A stretch of 64,000 nucleotides of DNA from RYN-230 sp963834705 (GCA_963834705.1 CAWICV010000001.1:930001-994000), one strand, 5' to 3'; positions 51,639 through 60,529 are shown, counted from the first letter of the stretch. A program made the numbers and translations. Notes: a model not told the origin generated them from the letters alone.

Positions 51639-52487
51639 ATGGCGACTCTGCTCCACCCTGGCCGGCTCTCCCCGCCGCGGCGCGTGCCGGCCAGCATCCC
51701 GCGTCCGGAGTACGTGGGCCGCAAGTACCCGAAGACCGGCGAACCGGACGTCAAGGACGCCGGCACCATCGAGCGGATGCGGGTGGCCAGCAAACTGGCC
51801 GCCCAGGCCCTGCACGAGGTCGGCCGGCACGTAGTGCCCGGGGTGACCACGGACGAACTTGACCGGGTCGGGCACGAGTTCCTGGTCGAGCACGGCGCCT
51901 ACCCCAGCACGCTGGGCTACCGCGGCTACCCGAAGTCGCTGTGCACCTCACTGAACGAGGTCATCTGCCACGGCATCCCGGACGACACGGTGATCGCGGA
52001 TGGGGACATCGTCAACGTGGACATCACCGCGTACCTGGACGGGGTGCACGGGGACACCAACGCCACGTTCCTGGCCGGCGACGTGGACGAGGAGTCGCGG
52101 CTGCTGGTGGAGCGCACCCACGAGGCCATGATGCGCGGCATCCGGGCCGTCGCGCCCGGCCGCCCGCTGAACGCGATCGGCCGGGTGATCGAGTCTTACG
52201 CGCGCCGGTTCGGCTACGGGGTGGTCCGCGACTTCACCGGGCACGGCATCGGCACCACGTTCCACTCCGGCCTGATCGTGCCGCACTTCGACGACCCGGG
52301 CGTGCACCTGATCATGGAGGAGGGCATGACGTTCACCATCGAACCCATGCTCACCCTGGGCACGATCGCCTATGACGTATGGGACGACGGCTGGACCGCG
52401 GTCACCAAAGACGGTAAGCGGACCGCCCAGTTCGAGCACACGCTGCTGGTCACCGGTTCCGGCTACGAGATCCTCACGCTCCCGTAG
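51639..52487 (+). CDS. map: Methionine aminopeptidase type I
   Basis: Removes the initiator methionine. 282 aa with the five metal ligands in order: DIVNVDITAYLDGVHGDTNATF (two Asp), FTGHGIGTTFH (His), FTIEPML (Glu) and QFEHTLLVT (Glu). The upstream LCTSLNEVICHGIP holds the conserved substrate-site His. An N-terminal extension of about 40 residues (RPEYVGRKYPKTGEP) is typical of the actinobacterial form with an SH3-binding-like segment. Start ATG 51639. Confidence 0.95.
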   Translation: MATLLHPGRLSPPRRVPASIPRPEYVGRKYPKTGEPDVKDAGTIERMRVASKLAAQALHEVGRHVVPGVTTDELDRVGHEFLVEHGAYPSTLGYRGYPKSLCTSLNEVICHGIPDDTVIADGDIVNVDITAYLDGVHGDTNATFLAGDVDEESRLLVERTHEAMMRGIRAVAPGRPLNAIGRVIESYARRFGYGVVRDFTGHGIGTTFHSGLIVPHFDDPGVHLIMEEGMTFTIEPMLTLGTIAYDVWDDGWTAVTKDGKRTAQFEHTLLVTGSGYEILTLP

Positions 52488-52710
52488 GATGGCCCAGCTT
52501 CCGCCCGTTACCGGCCGATTTTCTCCCGCTGAACGCCAGTACCGCGGCGATCAAGAGCAGCACCAGCCCGGCCACCATGGCCGCGGCGAACCCGGCCTCC
52601 TTGCCGGTGGAGTGGTGCACCGCGGCGATGACGCCGGGCGGCGGCCCGCCGAAGTGGGCCGAGTCAGCCAGCGAGTCAGGTCCGGGGCCGCTACCGGCGT
52701 CAGCGGAGGT
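52474..52710 (-). pseudogene. C-terminal fragment of a membrane transporter
   Basis: Between map and the protease gene, a 78-codon minus-strand frame with no start codon before residue 30 reads DSLADSAHFGGPPPGVIAAV then STGKEAGFAAAMVAGLVLLL and ends GRKLGHPTGA. It has one clear TM helix, and the layout resembles the last helix of DHA2-type MFS transporters. An in-frame stop bounds it upstream, so it is probably the tail of a lost gene. It overlaps the last 14 bp of map. Confidence 0.4.
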
Positions 52711-52789
52711 TCATCCGCATGATCTGACACGTTCAAAAGGTACGGCTGACCGGCCGGAAAAGCGCGATTTGGCGCCTTACGGTCCGGTC

Positions 52790-54625
52790 TCAGTACCGGG
52801 CTCCGGGTCGGCCACGCGCTCCGGCCCAGCCGCACTCTCGGGGCCGGCCGCACTCTCGGGGCCGGCCGCACGCTGTGGCCCGGCCGCACTCTCGGCGCCC
52901 GCCGCACTCTCGGCGCCCGCCGCACTCTCGGGGCCGGCCGCACTCTCGGGCCCGGCCGCACTCTCGGGCCCGGCCGCACTCTCGGGCCCGGCCCCACTCT
53001 CGGGCCCGGCCCCACTCTCGGGCCCGGCCCCACTCTCGGGCCCGGCCCCACTCTCGGGCCCGGCCCCACTCTCGGGCCCGGCCCCACTCTCGGGCCCGGC
53101 CCCACTCTCGGGCCCGGCCCCACTCTCGGGCCCGGCCCCACTCTCGGGCCCGGCCCCACTCTCGGGGCCGGCCCGCACGCTGTGGCCCGGCCGCGCTCTC
53201 CGGCACGGTCTGCGCGGCCTCCACCGGGTCCGCCGGTTCGACCAGCCCGGCTGCCCCGGGTCGGCCCTGGTCCGCCGATTCGAGTAGCCCGGCTGCCCCA
53301 GCGCGGCGCGGGTCCGCTGACTCCAGTAGCTCGATCAGCCCCACGTTGCGCATCGGTGGCAGCGCCCCGGCGCCGTACCGTGCCGCCGGGCCGGCCGGGC
53401 CTATCGCGGCCAGCCGGCGCCGGTCCCGCACCGTGCGCGCCGTCAGCAGAATCAGCACCACGAGCGCGATGATCACCCCGGCCACGCCCGCCGCCGCCAC
53501 CCCGGTCAGCATCGCGATCCGCGCCCGGTCGCGGCGGGTGACCTGGACCGGGCCGGGGGCGGACGCGAAGTGGCCGCGGGCCGCCAGCCCGGCGGCCCTC
53601 CGGGCCGCGGCCAGCCGCCCAGCCGCGTGCAGCGCGGCCACCGCGTCCACCTCGCCGAACCCGGTCGAGGGGCTGTACCCGCCCGCCGGGCGGCGCCGCG
53701 CCGAGCTGATCAGGGCCTGCGCCACCTGGGCCGGGGACAGCCGCGGGTAGGCCGACCGGATCAGCGCCGCCACCCCGGCCACGAACGCCGCCGCCGGGCT
53801 GGTCCCGCTGGCCTGCAGATAGTTGCCGCCCGGGCCGGCTCCGATGATGCTGATCCCGGGCGCGGACAGCTCCACCGACGAGTTCCGGTCGGAGAAGGAC
53901 GCCCGCTGGCCGCCCTGGTCCACCGCCGCGACCGAGATCACCCCGGCGAACGCGGCCGGGTACGAGTACGGCGTGTAGCCGGCCCCGGGGCGGCCGCTGT
54001 TCCCGGCGGACGCCACCACCAGCACGCGGTGCGACACCGCATAGCCCAGCGCCGCCTGCATGCCCCGGGTCGCGTCGCCGGTGCCCAGCGACATGTTGAT
54101 CACCTGGGCGCCGTGCTGGGTGGCGTACCGGATGCCGTGGTTGATGGCGCTGGCAAACTGCGGGTTGGAGTTGTACGCGCTCAGCCCCGGCTCCTGGTCA
54201 TCCAGGATGACCCGGACCGACAGCACCCGGGCCGCCGGGGCAACGCCGATGATGCCGCCATCATCGCCGGGCCCGCTGCCGTGCCCGGCGATGAGCGAGG
54301 CGATGAACGTGCCGTGCAGGTGCGGCGGCTGGTACCCGGGCGGGTCCGCGCCCAGCGTGTAGTCCGGCCCGGTGGTCACCGAGCCGGCCAGGTCGGCTGC
54401 GGTTGGGTCCACGCCCGTGTCCAGCACGGCCACGGTCACGCCGCGGCCCTGGCTCAGCCGCCAGGCGGCCGGTGCCTCGATGGCCTGCAACTGCGGCTGC
54501 TCGGCCGCCCGCACCTGGGCGCCCACGCTCTCCGGGCCCTGGGTTGCGGCGCCGGTGAGCACCGTGATCCCGGCCAGGGCTAAGCCGGGCACGGCCAGCC
54601 GGGCCCGGCGGCTCAGCATGACCAC
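52790..54625 (-). CDS. Mycosin-like S8 serine protease with repeat tail
   Basis: 611 aa. Signal peptide (1-27), subtilisin domain (about 50-335) with Asp69 in VLDTGVD, His104 in HLHGTFIASLIAGHG, Asn209 in SAGNSG and Ser276 in SGTSPAAAFVAG, then a second TM (about 371-396) followed by a cytoplasmic tail: the layout of type VII secretion mycosins. The tail ends in many copies of REWGRA from 18-bp DNA repeats. All frames are open there and the phase may be wrong: one extra C near 53172 switches from AGPESG to REWGRA. The 3' end (52790) is therefore uncertain; the alternative frame ends at 52777. Confidence 0.82.
   Translation of the reverse strand: MVMLSRRARLAVPGLALAGITVLTGAATQGPESVGAQVRAAEQPQLQAIEAPAAWRLSQGRGVTVAVLDTGVDPTAADLAGSVTTGPDYTLGADPPGYQPPHLHGTFIASLIAGHGSGPGDDGGIIGVAPAARVLSVRVILDDQEPGLSAYNSNPQFASAINHGIRYATQHGAQVINMSLGTGDATRGMQAALGYAVSHRVLVVASAGNSGRPGAGYTPYSYPAAFAGVISVAAVDQGGQRASFSDRNSSVELSAPGISIIGAGPGGNYLQASGTSPAAAFVAGVAALIRSAYPRLSPAQVAQALISSARRRPAGGYSPSTGFGEVDAVAALHAAGRLAAARRAAGLAARGHFASAPGPVQVTRRDRARIAMLTGVAAAGVAGVIIALVVLILLTARTVRDRRRLAAIGPAGPAARYGAGALPPMRNVGLIELLESADPRRAGAAGLLESADQGRPGAAGLVEPADPVEAAQTVPESAAGPQRAGRPREWGRAREWGRAREWGRAREWGRAREWGRAREWGRAREWGRAREWGRAREWGRAREWGRARECGRARECGRARECGRPRECGGRRECGGRRECGRATACGRPRECGRPRECGWAGARGRPGARY
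52838..53165. repeat. 18-bp tandem repeat array in the protease tail
   Basis: About 18 copies of ccccactctcgggcccgg and its a-variant (ccgcactctcgg). The unit length is a multiple of three, so every frame on both strands stays open. A roughly 30-bp motif containing cgcacgctgtggcccggccg flanks the array on both sides (52862 and 53170). Confidence 0.9.
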
Positions 54626-55398
54626 TGCCGGGTCGCCGCGCAGTTCACCACCGCGGGCCGGTTCAGCGGGGCCAGGATCGCGTCGGACAACTGCCTCGCC
54701 GCCGCGAACGCGGTCGCGTTGTACTGGCCGGTGGCGGCGGCCGGCCGCCCGTCCGCGTAGCCGGCCACGGTCATCAGCACGTACGGGCCGTCCTGCTGCG
54801 CGATGGCCGTCTGCCGGGCGTCGTCCGCGAACCGGGCCGCCGCCGTACGGGGAAAGGCCAGCGCGCGCAGCCCTTCCACCGGCGGCCGGGCCGAGGGCAG
54901 CCCGCGGTCGAACGCCTGGGCTCTGGCCGGGCTGGGGAACGCGAGCACCCCCGTGGTGTAGACGACCCCCTGCAACTCATCGACGTAGCTGGCGCGCAGC
55001 CCGGCCCGGCAGCCGTCCCGGCGGGCCGGGCCGGCCAGCGCCGCGTCCAGCGCGGCCGCGCACGTGTCGTCCCGGGAGATGCCGACCCGGTGCGCCGTGT
55101 CGTTGTTCAGCAGGCCGGTGGTGTAGCGCAGGGTGGCCGGGAAGATCCGGCCTATGGGCCAGGTGCGCCACCGGCGGGCCACCGCCACCGCGGCCGCCGC
55201 GGCCCGCTCCGCCGGGGTGGGCGGCCGGGTCTGCTGGGCGATCGCCGCCCGCCCGGCCAGCACCGCCACGACCAGGCAGCACACTCCGCCGCACGCGGTG
55301 AGCGAGATGGCCAGCCGGCGGTGCCGGGCCCGCGCGGGGGGCGGGCTGGTCCCGGCGTCGTGGTCAGCCCACGCCTGGCCGGGACCCGGTTGGTTCAC
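54613..55398 (-). CDS. Membrane-anchored protein upstream of the mycosin gene
   Basis: 261 aa from GTG 55398 (GTG 55431 also possible). A Pro/Arg-rich cytoplasmic N-terminus is followed by one TM (LAISLTACGGVCCLVVAVLAG) and an extracellular domain with Cys in SRDDTCAAAL, RRDGCRAGL, VNCAATRQWSC, suggesting disulfides. Its 3' end overlaps the protease gene by 13 bp, so they are coupled. It may be a secretion-associated partner of the protease; no known domain recognised. Confidence 0.72.
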   Translation of the reverse strand: MNQPGPGQAWADHDAGTSPPPARARHRRLAISLTACGGVCCLVVAVLAGRAAIAQQTRPPTPAERAAAAAVAVARRWRTWPIGRIFPATLRYTTGLLNNDTAHRVGISRDDTCAAALDAALAGPARRDGCRAGLRASYVDELQGVVYTTGVLAFPSPARAQAFDRGLPSARPPVEGLRALAFPRTAAARFADDARQTAIAQQDGPYVLMTVAGYADGRPAAATGQYNATAFAAARQLSDAILAPLNRPAVVNCAATRQWSC

Positions 55399-57883
55399 CT
55401 GCAAAGAGTACCGCCCGCGATGGCCGGTCACCGGGTGCCGAGCGGCCGTGCTCCAGCGTGGGCCGGCCGGGCAGCCAGGCCAGCCAGCGCGGCAAGTACC
55501 AGGTGCGCTCGCCGCACAGGGCCAGCGCGGCGGGCACCAGGATGCCGCGCACCACGGTCGCGTCGATCAGCACCGCGGACGCCAGCCCGACGCCGATCAT
55601 CTTCAGGTCGATGATGGACAGTGTCGCGAAGATCGAGAACACCGCCACCATGATCACCGCTGCACTGGTCACCACCCCGGAGCAGGTCGCGATGCCGCCC
55701 ACCACCGCGTCGCGGTGCGGCTTGCCCGCGGACCGCAGCTCGCGGATCCGGCTCAGGATGAACACGTGGTAGTCCATGCTCAGCCCGAACAGGAACACGA
55801 ACATGAACAGCGGCACCCAGTCGATGATGGCGCCGAACGAGGTGAAGCCGAGCAGCCCCTGCAGCCGGCCATCCTGGAAGATCAGGGTGATCAGGCCGTA
55901 GGCCGCACCGACCGACAGCAGGTTCAGCCCGATCGAGATCAGCGGGATGAGCAGCGACCGGAAGGCCAGCGTGAGCAGCACCAGGGCGAGCAGCGCCACC
56001 ACGGCGAACACGATGGGCGTCCGGGAGTGCAGCGCCGCGCTGAAGTCGTAGCCGTTGGCGGTGTTCCCGGTGACCGCATAGCTGGCCCCGGGCACCTTCC
56101 CGATCGTGGCGGGCAGGATCCGGTCGCGCAGCGCCAGCAGCGCATTGCGGGACATCGTGTCCGACCCGTTGCCCGCCAGCGGGACTGTGATCACCATGCC
56201 GTGGCCGCCGCCCACGAGCTGCGCGGTGACCGGCCGGTGGATCACCCCGTGCGCGGACGCGGTGGCTTGCAGCGCGGCCACCTCGGAGCGCATGGCCCGG
56301 CTGGTCACACCGCCGCCAGTCACCACGACCTGGGCCGGGGCGGGCCGGCCGGGGAAGGCCCGCTGGATCTGCTCCAGGGTGTGCACCACCGGCAGCCGGG
56401 ACGGCAGGTCGATGGCCGGGCTGCCGGTGCGCATGCCGAGCGCGGGCGCGGCCAGCGCGAGCAGCGCGACCGCGGCCGCGCCGCCGAACAGCAGCGGCCT
56501 GCGCACCACCTGGCGGACCAGCGCGGCCCACAGCCGGGACGGCCGGGCCTGAGTGCGGTGCCGGCCGAGGAACGGGATCCGGCCCCGGTCCGCCCACGGC
56601 CCGAGCAGCGAGAGCAGCGCGGGCAGGAACGTCAGCGAGCCGACGACGGCCACGCCGACCACCAAGATGGTGCCCACCGCGATCCCGGTGAACAGGTCGA
56701 TCCCGGTCAGCAGCAGCCCGGCCATGGACACCATCACGGTCAGCCCGGAGACCAGGATGGCCCGGCCGGAGGTGGCGGCGGCGGTGGCCAGTGCCCCGGG
56801 GAAGGAGGCACCGGCGGCCCGTTCCTCGCGCTCCCGGCGCAGGTAGAACAGCGAGTAGTCGACGCCGACGGCCATCCCGATGATCAGCACCACCTCGGCG
56901 GTGCTGGAGCCGATAGGCAGCCACCGGCTGGGGATCGCGAGCAGCGACACGGCGGCCATCACCGCGCTGCCGGCCAGCAGCACCGGGATGCCCGCCGCGA
57001 TCAGCGCGCCGAACACCGCGATCAGCAGGATCAGCGTGATCGGCACCGAGGTGAGCTCGGCCTTATGGAAGTCCCGGCCCATCACCGTGTTGGCGGCCTG
57101 GTCGGTGCTGGCGTCACCGGCCTCCTGGACCAGCAGGCCCGGGTGGCTGGCCTGCACCTTGGCCACCGCGGCCAGGTCCGCGTTGACCGTGCTGTCCGCG
57201 CTGGCGTTCGGCCCGGCCACCTGGAAGGTGACCAGGGCGGTGCGCCCGTCGGCCGAGATCAGCGCCCGGCCGCCGGGGCTGAGCGGGGACCGGATGCCGC
57301 CGGCCGCCCGGGGCAGCCGGTGCAGCGCGCTGACCACCTCGGCCACCGCGCCGCGCAGCGCCGGGTCATGCGCATAGCTGCTGCCCGGGCCGGTGCCACG
57401 GGCCTGGATGAGCACGCTCTCCGCGGGCGGCGTGACCACGCCCAGCCTGCTCAGCATCTGCTCGGCCTGGCCGGACTGGCCTGGGTCATACTGCGGCTGG
57501 CTCTGCGTGCCGATCAGGTGCCCGCCGAGCAGCGCCACCACGCCCAGCACCAGCCAGCCCGCGATCACCGCGATCCGGTGCCGCGCGCTCCAGCACGCGA
57601 TCCGCTCCACCATCGGCCCGCGCGGCCGCCGCCTGCCAGGATCAGGCCGCCCGCCGGGACCGCGCCCGCCAGGACCAGGCCGCCCGCCAGAGCCGTGCCC
57701 GCCGGAGCCCGGCCGCTCGCCGGGGCCGCGCCGTCCGGGATCCGGCTGGGGTTCCGCGGCTGGCGCCGGCGGCAGTTCCGGCAGCGGGTTACATACCTGG
57801 GGCAGGGCAGAGTCGAGCAGCTCGCGCATCTGGCCTCGCGGGGTCGGGGCGGCTGACCAGCACGGCAGTCGTGTCTGACGCAC
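55364..57883 (-). CDS. MMPL family RND-type transporter, copy 1
   Basis: 839 aa. A Pro/Gly/Arg-rich N-terminus (to about 90) precedes VERIACWSARHRIAVIAGWL (TM1). Two RND halves follow, each with a large extracellular loop and six-helix bundle. The TM4 region has VVLIIGMAVGVDYSLFYLRREREER and the TM10 region FLFGLSMDYHVFILSRIRELR, the paired Asp-Tyr motifs of MMPL proton relays. Exports lipids or hydrophobic compounds by family. Start GTG 57883; ATG 57829 behind GAGG is possible. A palindrome lies upstream. Confidence 0.9.
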   Translation of the reverse strand: MRQTRLPCWSAAPTPRGQMRELLDSALPQVCNPLPELPPAPAAEPQPDPGRRGPGERPGSGGHGSGGRPGPGGRGPGGRPDPGRRRPRGPMVERIACWSARHRIAVIAGWLVLGVVALLGGHLIGTQSQPQYDPGQSGQAEQMLSRLGVVTPPAESVLIQARGTGPGSSYAHDPALRGAVAEVVSALHRLPRAAGGIRSPLSPGGRALISADGRTALVTFQVAGPNASADSTVNADLAAVAKVQASHPGLLVQEAGDASTDQAANTVMGRDFHKAELTSVPITLILLIAVFGALIAAGIPVLLAGSAVMAAVSLLAIPSRWLPIGSSTAEVVLIIGMAVGVDYSLFYLRREREERAAGASFPGALATAAATSGRAILVSGLTVMVSMAGLLLTGIDLFTGIAVGTILVVGVAVVGSLTFLPALLSLLGPWADRGRIPFLGRHRTQARPSRLWAALVRQVVRRPLLFGGAAAVALLALAAPALGMRTGSPAIDLPSRLPVVHTLEQIQRAFPGRPAPAQVVVTGGGVTSRAMRSEVAALQATASAHGVIHRPVTAQLVGGGHGMVITVPLAGNGSDTMSRNALLALRDRILPATIGKVPGASYAVTGNTANGYDFSAALHSRTPIVFAVVALLALVLLTLAFRSLLIPLISIGLNLLSVGAAYGLITLIFQDGRLQGLLGFTSFGAIIDWVPLFMFVFLFGLSMDYHVFILSRIRELRSAGKPHRDAVVGGIATCSGVVTSAAVIMVAVFSIFATLSIIDLKMIGVGLASAVLIDATVVRGILVPAALALCGERTWYLPRWLAWLPGRPTLEHGRSAPGDRPSRAVLFAGEPTGSRPGVG

Positions 57884-57919
57884 ATGTCAGGGATCCTAGA
57901 CAGGATGCCAGATTTTTCT

Positions 57920-57937
57920 GACACTGACGTCAGCGTC
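57920..57937. promoter_or_regulatory. Palindrome upstream of MMPL copy 1
   Basis: GACACTGACGTCAGCGTC: 18 bp, symmetric except one pair, with the perfect core CTGACGTCAG, 37 bp before the start codon of MMPL 1. It could be a TetR- or MarR-type operator. No regulator gene is adjacent. Confidence 0.5.
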
Positions 57938-58051
57938 CAGGGATTCTCCGAACTTTTACAGCTAACCCCCAGCTTCCCCGGAGGCGGATCGGCGGCAGGA
58001 GGGCCAGCTGCGACATCGGGTGCCGCCGTGCCCCGCCCGCCCCTTGTGACA

Positions 58052-60448
58052 TCACCATGGGGCAGGCCCGGCCCGCCGTACAGCGGGACCGGGCCTGCCC
58101 CCCGCACCCGGGCCGCCCCCCGGGGGGTCAGCCGGGCCGGACGGCAGGCCCAGCCGTCCCCGGAGTGAGCCCGGGCCCGGCCGCAGGCCCGGCCGGCCGA
58201 AGGGGACCACGGGCCGGCCGGGCAGCCAGCGCAGCCAGCGCGGCAGGTACCAGCTCCGCTCGCCCAGCAGGGCCAGGCAGGCGGGCAGCAGGATGCCGCG
58301 CACCACGGTCGCGTCGATCAGCACCGCGGCGGTCAGCGTGACGCCCAGCATCTTGAGCGAGACCAGGGCGAGCGTGGCGAAGATGGAGAACACCGCCATC
58401 ATGATCAGCGCCGCGCTGGTCACCACCCCGGCGCTGCTGGCGATGCCGCCGACCACCGCGTCCGCGGTACTGGCGCCACGGCCGCGCAGCTCACGGATCC
58501 GGCTCAGGATGAACACGTGGTAGTCCATGCTCAGCCCGAACAGGAACACGAAAACGAACAGCGGCACCCACGGCACGATCGCCCCGTAACTGGTGAAGCC
58601 CAGCGGCCCGGCCAGGTGGCCGTCCTGGAAGATCAGGGTGAGCAGGCCGAAGGCGGCGGACACCGACAGCAGGGTCAGCGAGACGGAGAGCAGCGGGATC
58701 AGCACCGAACGGAACGCGATCAGCAGCAGGACGAAGGCCAGCAACGCCACCACGGCCAGCACCAGGGGGGTACGCCCCCGCAGCACCCCGATGTCGTCGT
58801 AGTTTTCCGCGGTTCCGCCGGTGACCGCGTAGCTGACCCCAGGCACCCGGCCCAGTGTGTCCGGCAGGACATGATTGCGCAGGTCGAGCAGGGCGCGATC
58901 GGACACAGCATTGGTACCGTCACCGGCCAGCGGGATGCTGACCAGCACGGCGCGGCCGTGCGCCACCGCCTCGGCCCGGATCGGCCCGCGAATCGGCCCA
59001 CCGGCCGTGGCTGACGCCTGCAACTCGCCCAGCGCCCGGGTGACCTGCGGGCTAGCCAGATCCTGGCCGGTCACCACGACCTCGGCCGGGGCCGGGCCGC
59101 CCGGGAACGCGCTGTTGATCCGGTCGTAGGTGGCCACGATCGGGATCTTGTTGGAGAACCCGCCGTTTGGCGGGTTGCCCAGCCGCAGCCCCAGGGCGGG
59201 CGCGGCCAGCGCGAGCATGGCCAGCGCGGCCACCGTGCCCCAGGCGGCCGGATGCCGGATGACCCGGCGGACCAGCGCGGCCCACATCCGGGATGGGCGG
59301 GCGGCGGTCCGGCGGCGGCCCAGGAACGGGACCCGGGCCCGGTCGGCCCACGGCCCGAGCCAGGACAGCAGCGCGGGCAGGAACGTCAGCGAGCCGACCA
59401 CCGCCACGCCGACCACCGCGATGGTACCGATCGCGATACCGGTGAACTCGCTGACACCGGTGAGGAACAGCCCGGCCAGCGCGATCATCACGGTCAGTCC
59501 GGAGACCAGGATGGCCCGGCCGGACGTGGCCGCGGCGGTGCGCAGCGCCCGCTCGGTGCTCGCCCCGCGGGCCCGTTCCTCCCGCTCCCGGCGCAGATAG
59601 AACAGCGAGTAGTCGACACCGACCGCCATCCCGATGAGCAGTACGACCTCGGACGTGCTGGAGCCGGTCGGCAGCCACTGTCCGGGGATGGCCAGCAGCG
59701 CCAGCGCGGTGAATACCGCCGTCCCGGCCAGCAGCACCGGGATGCCCGCCGCGATCAGCGCCCCGAACACACCGACCAGCAGGATCAGCGTGATCGGGAC
59801 CGAGGTCTCCTCGGCCTGCCGGAAGTCATGGCTGACGATGGCGTTGGCAGTGCGGTCGGCGCTCGCGTCCCCGGCTTCGGCGGCCAGCAGGCCGGGGTAG
59901 CGGGCCTGCACCGCGGCCACCGCGCGCAGCGCGGGCGCGACCGTTTGATCTTCGTTGTTGACATTGCCCGGCACGGTGAACGTGACCAGGGCGCTGCGGC
60001 CGTCGGCCGAGACCAGCGCGGCGCCACCGTGGCCTGTCGGCGTGGCGATGTCCCGCGCCGAGTGCGGCAGCGCGGCCAGTGCGGCCGCGACCTGCCGGGC
60101 CGCGCGGCGCATGGCCGGATCGGTGCCGAACGTGTGCCCGGGCCCGCCGCTCCCCCGCGACTGGATCAGCACGTACTCGTGCGGCGGGGTGGTGTAGCCC
60201 AGCCGTTGCAGGGTCTGCTCGGCCACGCCGGACTGCCCGGCGTCGTTGCTGGGCAGGTTCTTGACCGGCAACTGGTGGCACGCCACGAAAATCACGGCGA
60301 CCAGCAGGAACCAGCCGAACACGGCGGTCTTCCGGTGCCGGGCGCTCCACCCGGCGATCCGCTCGACCACTGGCGCGCGTGATCGGGGCGGCTGCTCGCG
60401 AACTGGTCCGGTTTCGGGCAATACTGAACTAGACGGCTGGCGCATCAT
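58052..60448 (-). CDS. MMPL family RND-type transporter, copy 2
   Basis: 798 aa, a paralogue of the next gene downstream with the same layout: VERIAGWSARHRKTAVFGWFL (TM1), VVLLIGMAVGVDYSLFYLRREREERA and FLFGLSMDYHVFILSRIRELRGRG. The C-terminal tail is Pro/Gly-rich and ends WYLPRWLRWLPGRP plus a low-complexity segment. Starts with two ATGs behind AAGG. A 35-bp inverted repeat lies upstream. Close similarity along the full length points to tandem duplication. Confidence 0.9.
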   Translation of the reverse strand: MMRQPSSSVLPETGPVREQPPRSRAPVVERIAGWSARHRKTAVFGWFLLVAVIFVACHQLPVKNLPSNDAGQSGVAEQTLQRLGYTTPPHEYVLIQSRGSGGPGHTFGTDPAMRRAARQVAAALAALPHSARDIATPTGHGGAALVSADGRSALVTFTVPGNVNNEDQTVAPALRAVAAVQARYPGLLAAEAGDASADRTANAIVSHDFRQAEETSVPITLILLVGVFGALIAAGIPVLLAGTAVFTALALLAIPGQWLPTGSSTSEVVLLIGMAVGVDYSLFYLRREREERARGASTERALRTAAATSGRAILVSGLTVMIALAGLFLTGVSEFTGIAIGTIAVVGVAVVGSLTFLPALLSWLGPWADRARVPFLGRRRTAARPSRMWAALVRRVIRHPAAWGTVAALAMLALAAPALGLRLGNPPNGGFSNKIPIVATYDRINSAFPGGPAPAEVVVTGQDLASPQVTRALGELQASATAGGPIRGPIRAEAVAHGRAVLVSIPLAGDGTNAVSDRALLDLRNHVLPDTLGRVPGVSYAVTGGTAENYDDIGVLRGRTPLVLAVVALLAFVLLLIAFRSVLIPLLSVSLTLLSVSAAFGLLTLIFQDGHLAGPLGFTSYGAIVPWVPLFVFVFLFGLSMDYHVFILSRIRELRGRGASTADAVVGGIASSAGVVTSAALIMMAVFSIFATLALVSLKMLGVTLTAAVLIDATVVRGILLPACLALLGERSWYLPRWLRWLPGRPVVPFGRPGLRPGPGSLRGRLGLPSGPADPPGGGPGAGGRPGPAVRRAGPAPW

Positions 60449-60487
60449 GGCCTTCTCTCTCAGGGCGGTGCGTGAGTCGGTCGCAGT

Positions 60488-60522
60488 CCCTCACCCATGA
60501 GCTGGACCCTCATGGGTGAGGG
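60488..60522. promoter_or_regulatory. Perfect 14-bp inverted repeat before MMPL copy 2
   Basis: CCCTCACCCATGAG, spacer CTGGACC, CTCATGGGTGAGGG. It starts 8 bp after the sensor-protein stop and ends 40 bp before the MMPL start, both on the minus strand. Either an operator for MMPL 2 or a terminator for the upstream operon; symmetry without U-tract favours the operator slightly. Confidence 0.7.
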
Positions 60523-60529
60523 CACGGCG

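Noticed and set aside
52838..53165. CRISPR or IS-end repeat
   Set aside because: Uniform 18-bp coding repeats without spacers, terminal inverted repeats or transposase.
55133..57856. Long plus-strand open frame antisense to MMPL copy 1
   Set aside because: His/Gln/Arg-rich translation without family features; it mirrors the GC-skewed codon use of the real gene on the other strand.
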